Origin: Variovorax sp. OAS795
GTDB taxonomy: Bacteria; Pseudomonadota; Gammaproteobacteria; Burkholderiales; Burkholderiaceae_C
NCBI RefSeq assembly: GCF_040546685.1
Contig: NZ_JBEPOH010000001.1
Coordinates: 1,984,001 to 2,048,000, forward strand
Length of the DNA: 64,000 bases
Direction: 5' to 3'
A program made the position numbers and the translations under genes. Positions 62,965 through 64,000 of this stretch are shown here, one piece after another (positions within the stretch are counted from its first letter, which is position 1; each line of letters starts with the position of its first letter). The notes under the pieces are model-generated. The model saw only the letters and a list, made by a program, of their open reading frames with translations, searched no databases and was not told where the DNA came from.

Positions 62965-63627
62965 ATGTGCAACCGCTACATCTCCCCGGATGAGTACGAG
63001 ATCGAAAGCTTCTGGCATGTCCGCCAGAACAGCCCGCCGGGCTGGGTGAAGGCGGTCTACCCCCGCACGCAGGGGCCGTTCATCCGCCGGGCCAAGGACG
63101 TGACGGGCTATGAACGGGAACTGGTCACGGGGCAGTGGGGCCTCATCCCGTGGTTCGCCAAACAGCCGAAGCTGAAGTACCCGACCAACAACGCGCGCAG
63201 CGAAGAGCTCGAGGTGAAGGTCAGCTACAAGGACCCATGGAAGCGGGGACAGCGCTGCATCATTCCGGCCGCGGCATTCGACGAGCCGAACTGGGAAACG
63301 GGAATGAACGTCTGGTGGCAGTTCAGGCGCGCGGACGGGGCGCCCTGGGGCCTCGCGGGGCTGTGGAACACATGGACCGACAAGGCCACGGGCGAGATCC
63401 ACGAGAGCTACACGATGCTCACGATCAACGCTGATGCGCACCCACTGATGAGCCGCATGCACAAGCCCGATCCGAAGCTGGCGCCCGACAAGCAGGACAA
63501 GCGGTCGGTGATCCCGCTCGAAGCGCACGAGTTCGACGCTTGGCTGGCCGGCACTGTCGAACAGGCAAAGACGCTCCTGAACCTCACCCCGGTCGAGGTG
63601 TTCGACGCCCGTCCCATCCCGGCCTAG
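62965..63627 (+). CDS. SRAP / YedK-type abasic-site protein
   Basis: A 220-residue protein with the SRAP hallmarks: catalytic Cys2 (MCNRY, exposed after Met removal), Asn76 in TNNARSE, Glu107 in AAAFDEPNW and His159 in INADAHPLMSRM. The family (bacterial YedK, human HMCES) forms a covalent link with abasic sites in single-stranded DNA and protects them. SOS control through the upstream LexA box fits this repair role. Confidence 0.92.
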   Translation: MCNRYISPDEYEIESFWHVRQNSPPGWVKAVYPRTQGPFIRRAKDVTGYERELVTGQWGLIPWFAKQPKLKYPTNNARSEELEVKVSYKDPWKRGQRCIIPAAAFDEPNWETGMNVWWQFRRADGAPWGLAGLWNTWTDKATGEIHESYTMLTINADAHPLMSRMHKPDPKLAPDKQDKRSVIPLEAHEFDAWLAGTVEQAKTLLNLTPVEVFDARPIPA

Positions 63628-64000
63628 TAGCGCGCCACCGCCTTCCCTGTCCGCTACAGCGCAGTGCTTCTACCTCAACACTTTCCGGGTAGCGCTACGA
63701 GGTACTCCGTCGAAAAAGGAAAATGGGTCGGCCGGCCTGAGATGCTGCTTTTCCGGGCATCGCACCACGACTCAGCCGTGGCAACGTTCTCCGGTGATGA
63801 GCACAGGCTTTTCCACCGTCTTATCCACCGCAATGGTGGAGAACTTTCCCTCTGAGCTTCGCGTATCCGGGGTCAACCCCGAGCAAAGTTGTACACATTT
63901 GGTAGTACCGCTTACCAGTCAGACTTCCAGGACAAACGTCCCAGTTCTTCACTGCCGTTGCGGTACTTATCGAGCGAGCAGGAAAGGACATTTCTTCCAT
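63628..64000. other. Right edge: no firm gene; possible partial minus-strand ORF
   Basis: No convincing plus-strand gene is visible. On the minus strand a frame open to the window edge runs from 64000 to a TAA at 63821 (at least 59 codons). It contains KRYYQMCTTLLGVDPGYAKL but matches nothing I recognise and could be chance. Two short hairpins occur: CCACC/GGTGG near 63825-63839 and CGGGG/CCCCG near 63869-63882. No repeat of the ssrA 3' end is seen. Confidence 0.3.

Larger units (their letters stand above)
23582..64000. mobile_element. Tailed-phage prophage inserted at the 3' end of ssrA; right end outside window
   Basis: A complete siphovirus-type gene set begins directly after ssrA: integrase and excisionase, repressor/cro/cII, replication, tRNAs, terminase, head, tail and lysis genes. 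The integrase lies close to ssrA, as expected for a tyrosine recombinase that uses the T-arm/3' end of ssrA as attB. The left junction keeps an intact ssrA; no repeat of its 3' end is found before 64000, so attR and possibly more cargo lie to the right. The exact attL core cannot be set without attR. Confidence 0.92.

Noticed and set aside
63664..63855. 63-codon GTG-started plus-strand frame near the right edge
   Set aside because: No ribosome-binding site, no motif and mixed composition; not supported as a gene.
23582..64000. CRISPR array, insertion sequences or transposase genes
   Set aside because: No regularly spaced repeats and no transposase motifs were seen on either strand; mobile content is explained by the prophage.

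Overview
The window joins a betaproteobacterial chromosome segment (1 to about 23.58 kb) to most of a tailed-phage prophage (about 23.58 kb to the right edge). High G+C, the tmRNA tag ANDERFALAA, and the block gyrA / DUF2059 / serC / pheA / tyrA / aroA-cmk / rpsA / ihfB / lapAB point to Burkholderiales, family Comamonadaceae, most like Variovorax. That assignment is by recognition of gene content; no database search was run.

Host part. On the minus strand lie the start of an Mrp Na+/H+ antiporter operon (mrpA with fused MrpB domain, mrpC, mrpD cut by the window edge), fluoride channel crcB, a TRAP transporter (dctM, dctQ, dctP), a ComEA-like helix-hairpin-helix protein, lapB and lapA, ihfB and rpsA. 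These are followed, in gene order reversed along the window, by the tight gyrA-DUF2059-serC-pheA-tyrA-aroA/cmk run for DNA topology and aromatic/serine metabolism. On the plus strand are an OmpA-family protein, an in-frame UbiG-Gph fusion, and ssrA (tmRNA). Two enzyme pairs, AroA-Cmk and UbiG-Gph, are single polypeptides here.

Prophage. ssrA is the attachment gene and is intact at the left junction; no second copy of its 3' end is visible before base 64000, so the right end lies outside. Left arm (minus strand): a HEPN-like/zinc-ribbon cargo gene, then an operon whose genes overlap at every junction, running from a ribbon-helix-helix (RHH) regulator through small unknown genes, RNase HI and excisionase to the integrase. 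A second RHH gene diverges from it across a perfect operator-like palindrome. The immunity region has a CI-like repressor with altered cleavage residues, a Cro-like protein and a CII-like activator. The early right operon carries a ParB-like protein, a DEAH helicase and a Toprim primase, and ends in a zinc-finger protein placed where a Q antiterminator would be.

The most unusual part is 37.2-38.0 kb: an intrinsic terminator, a complete hammerhead self-cleaving ribozyme motif (37266-37338), tRNA-Asn, tRNA-Met, a tRNA-sized fold, tRNA-Trp, a compact multi-branched RNA (37792-37939) and a second terminator. It sits between the early and late genes and looks like an RNA-processing cassette.

Late genes follow in the usual siphovirus order: HNH nuclease, terminases, portal, ClpP-type protease, HK97-type capsid, head-tail connectors, tail tube, tail chaperones with a -1 frameshift site (GGGAAAC), tape measure (with a +1 frame break), four tail-tip proteins of the gene-transfer-agent type, a fibre-like protein and a SPRY-domain protein. 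The lysis set is a holin candidate, SAR endolysin, Rz and embedded Rz1. The right end carries accessory cargo: a two-gene cassette with a HEPN-like RX6H protein, a three-gene minus-strand operon, and a LexA-box divergent promoter serving a small ORF and an SRAP/YedK-type protein.
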